The position numbers and the translations under genes are program-made. Below are positions 21,481 to 22,861 of a stretch of DNA of 22,861 nucleotides, piece by piece. Numbering within the stretch: the stretch's first letter is position 1; every line of letters starts with the position of its first letter. Below the pieces are notes generated by a model. It saw only the letters and a program-made list of their open reading frames with translations. It had not been told where the DNA came from and did not search any database. The stretch is from an uncultured Acidobacteriota bacterium. GTDB taxonomy: Bacteria; Acidobacteriota; Terriglobia; Bryobacterales; Bryobacteraceae. Where the stretch lies: contig CALFYN010000637.1 in NCBI GenBank assembly GCA_937952345.1, forward strand, positions 1 through 22,861, in the 5' to 3' direction.

Positions 21481-22110
21481 CTAGTGGTTCGCGGAAGCGG
21501 CTAGGTTGGGCTCCCAGAGAATCTCCGGCGCGCCGAGCTTGTGGTTCACCCAGCGGCTCCAAACGAAGAAAGCGTCGCTCAGGCGATTGAGGTATCCGAT
21601 GGCGTCGTTCGGTACGTGTTCTTCATGGCTGAGGGCGACGGCGATGCGTTCGGCGCGGCGGCAGATCGTCCGGCAAAGGTGTAGTTCGGCATTGACGCGG
21701 CTTCCCCCCGGCAGCACGAACGATCGCAGCGGAGAAAGTGGCTCATTCATGGCATCGATTTCGTGTTCCAGGCGTTCGATTTCGATTTCGGTGACACGAG
21801 GCTGCTGGGGGTGGACGTCGTCCGGATAGGTGGCCAGAATGCTGCCCAAATTGAACAACTCATGCTGGACTCGGTGCAGGATCGCGAGCAACGGTTCCAA
21901 ATCGGGCTGCGGTTGCCGCAACTCCTCTAGCGAAACGCACGCCAGTCCGACGGCTGAGTTTAGTTCGTCAACCGTGCCGTAGCATTCGATGCGCAGGGAA
22001 TTTTTCGGTACACGCTGGCCACCGACGAGGCTAGTCTCACCGCGGTCACCACGACGCGTATAGATACGGTTGAGACCAATGCGAGGTTCGAGAAATGGTT
22101 TATCCGCCAC
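21481..22110 (-). CDS. Cob(I)alamin adenosyltransferase, PduO type
   Basis: This enzyme transfers the adenosyl group of ATP to cob(I)alamin to make adenosylcobalamin. The 209-residue product shows the PduO signatures: the N-terminal ATP site YTRRGDRGETSLVGG (17-31), GTVDELNS (45-52), then LPGGSRVNAELHLCRTICRR (133-152) and AIGYLNRLSDAFFVWSRW (170-187). The length and order of blocks are normal for the family. It stands alone, with no other cobalamin biosynthesis gene in the window and no B12-dependent enzyme next to it. I could not recognise a cobalamin riboswitch in the 253 bases upstream. Confidence 0.95.
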   Translation of the reverse strand: MADKPFLEPRIGLNRIYTRRGDRGETSLVGGQRVPKNSLRIECYGTVDELNSAVGLACVSLEELRQPQPDLEPLLAILHRVQHELFNLGSILATYPDDVHPQQPRVTEIEIERLEHEIDAMNEPLSPLRSFVLPGGSRVNAELHLCRTICRRAERIAVALSHEEHVPNDAIGYLNRLSDAFFVWSRWVNHKLGAPEILWEPNLAASANH

Positions 22111-22363
22111 ACTTCATGGTAACAGGGCAGGCTTTCGGGAGCCCCTGCCGCAATTCGTGGGTGCGCCCCTCCACGTGACTGGATGCCGGTGAAGAACATC
22201 CGCGCGAATCCAGCGTGAACCACGATTGAACTGGGACTCCCAATATATTAGTGGCACAGAGAGGTGCTTTCGTTTCGTCAATCTTGCGGATATCCCAGCA
22301 CCCTCACATGAGGTATCGCGTAGGCTGCTTCGCTTATAATCGCTTACAGTGCAGAATCCTTCC
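22111..22363. other. 253-bp divergent region between the adenosyltransferase and the MFS transporter
   Basis: No gene is apparent. Several short dyads occur: a hairpin GGCAGGCT/AGCCCCTGCC (about 22124-22147, two bulged bases), CTGGAT/ATCCAG (about 22179-22213) enclosing GGATG/CATCC, and TGGGACTCCCA (about 22230-22241). The minus-strand leader of the adenosyltransferase could be structured, but the conserved blocks of a cobalamin riboswitch are not visible to me. Confidence 0.45.
22335..22340 (+). promoter_or_regulatory. Predicted -10 box (TATAAT) for the MFS transporter
   Basis: A perfect TATAAT lies 24 bases before the ATG at 22364 and would give a leader of roughly 17 bases. The expected -35 position (about 22312-22317) holds no good match. 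CGCTTA is repeated ten bases apart at 22331 and 22341, spanning this box, and might be a regulator half-site. Confidence 0.5.
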
Positions 22364-22861
22364 ATGTCCCGCGTCCGGTGGTGGATCCTCGCCCTCATCT
22401 TTTTCGCCACCACAATCAATTATCTAGACCGCATCGTTTTCTCCGTCCTGATCCCGGTGATTCGCAAGGATCTCGATCTGAACGATCAGGACTACGGACT
22501 GGTCAATGGCGCCTTCCAGGCGGCTTATACTGTGGGATTTCTCTTCATGGGGAAACTGGTGGATCGTTACGGCACTCGCATCGGGTACGCCGTTTCGATC
22601 GCCTGGTGGTCGCTGGCGGCAATGCTGCATGCCACAGCGAAGACCACGATGATGCTGGCTGGATGGCGGGCAATGCTGGGAATGGGCGAGTCGGGGAATT
22701 TCCCAGCCGCGATCAAGGGAGTTGCCGAGTGGTTCCCGAAGCGCGACCGGGCCTTCGCCACGGGCATCTTCAACGCCGGAACCAATGTCGCCTCCATGGT
22801 AGGTCCACCTCTGTTCGCCTGGATGCTACACGACATGGGTCTCGACTGGCGGACTTGTTTC
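22364..22861 (+). CDS. MFS transporter, hexuronate (ExuT-like, anion:cation symporter) family, 3' end outside window
   Basis: The frame from ATG 22364 stays open to the window edge, giving 166 of an expected 400-450 residues. INYLDR (18-23) in the first helix is typical of the hexuronate/glucarate/phthalate symporter group. GKLVDRYGTR (63-72) is the MFS motif A. GMGESGNFPAAIKGVAEWFP (106-125) and RAFATGIFNAGTNVAS (129-144) are highly characteristic of ExuT/GarP-type proteins. About four helices are visible. The likely role is proton- or sodium-coupled uptake of a sugar acid across the inner membrane. Exact substrate cannot be set from the sequence. No clear Shine-Dalgarno precedes the ATG. 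Confidence 0.92.
   Translation, partial: MSRVRWWILALIFFATTINYLDRIVFSVLIPVIRKDLDLNDQDYGLVNGAFQAAYTVGFLFMGKLVDRYGTRIGYAVSIAWWSLAAMLHATAKTTMMLAGWRAMLGMGESGNFPAAIKGVAEWFPKRDRAFATGIFNAGTNVASMVGPPLFAWMLHDMGLDWRTCF

Noticed and set aside
21359..21562. 67-residue minus-strand open frame overlapping the intergenic region and the end of the cobalamin adenosyltransferase gene
   Set aside because: It mostly overlaps a well-supported gene in another frame and shows no domain, start signal or coding pattern. A neighbouring frame gives a hydrophobic phrase interrupted by a stop, which may be decay or chance in GC-rich DNA.
22124..22147. Intrinsic terminator upstream of the adenosyltransferase
   Set aside because: The hairpin is not followed by a T-rich tract on either strand and lies between divergent gene starts.
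22111..22363. tRNA or T-loop-like stretch (GTTCAATCGTGG on the minus strand)
   Set aside because: No acceptor stem, anticodon arm or CCA context could be assembled around it.

Overview
This is a GC-rich chromosomal window packed with genes. The likely source is an Acidobacteriota of the Solibacter/Bryobacter type, with Planctomycetota-like habits as an alternative. That guess rests on three short-tailed Tat-signal sulfatases, a Tat-exported Gfo/Idh oxidoreductase paired with a sugar-isomerase-like barrel, a DUF2298 membrane protein and a hexuronate-type MFS transporter. No single gene proves the lineage. I see no rRNA, tRNA or CRISPR array and no complete mobile element, and no gap between genes exceeds about 250 bases.

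Left part (1-4700): a gene tail that looks like the end of a LamG-type domain. It is followed on the minus strand by a likely transcription unit running ligD (DNA ligase D), aroA (EPSP synthase carrying the class II motifs), then a small sensorless histidine kinase whose start overlaps the aroA stop (ATGA).

Middle-left (4724-8829): two Tat-exported Cys-type sulfatases on the plus strand alternate with minus-strand genes: an unrecognised 222-residue membrane/Cys protein, and a remnant of an IS21-type IstA transposase that keeps only the DNA-binding part. The head-to-head gaps here are only 23 and 16 bases.

Centre (8881-13780): a plus-strand run of lipoprotein, DUF2298 membrane protein, Tat-exported Gfo/Idh oxidoreductase and Tat-exported TIM-barrel protein. 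The last two look like a periplasmic oxidoreductase/lyase-or-isomerase pair acting on glycosides or sugars.

Right part (13777-22861): on the minus strand lie a large hybrid sensor kinase, thioredoxin with a clear intrinsic terminator, and glycogen synthase. Then come a divergent S41-like protein with a Tat-type signal, a third sulfatase (iduronate-2-sulfatase-like), a PduO-type cobalamin adenosyltransferase, and the start of a hexuronate-type MFS transporter cut by the window edge.

Two architectural themes recur. All five tail-to-tail junctions overlap, four of them by exactly 4 bases sharing a YTAR stop/stop core. Six exported enzymes carry N-terminal twin-arginine signals. Functionally, the sulfatases, the oxidoreductase/barrel pair and the transporter fit breakdown of sulfated or uronic-acid-containing glycans, but they are not one operon and that link is inference.
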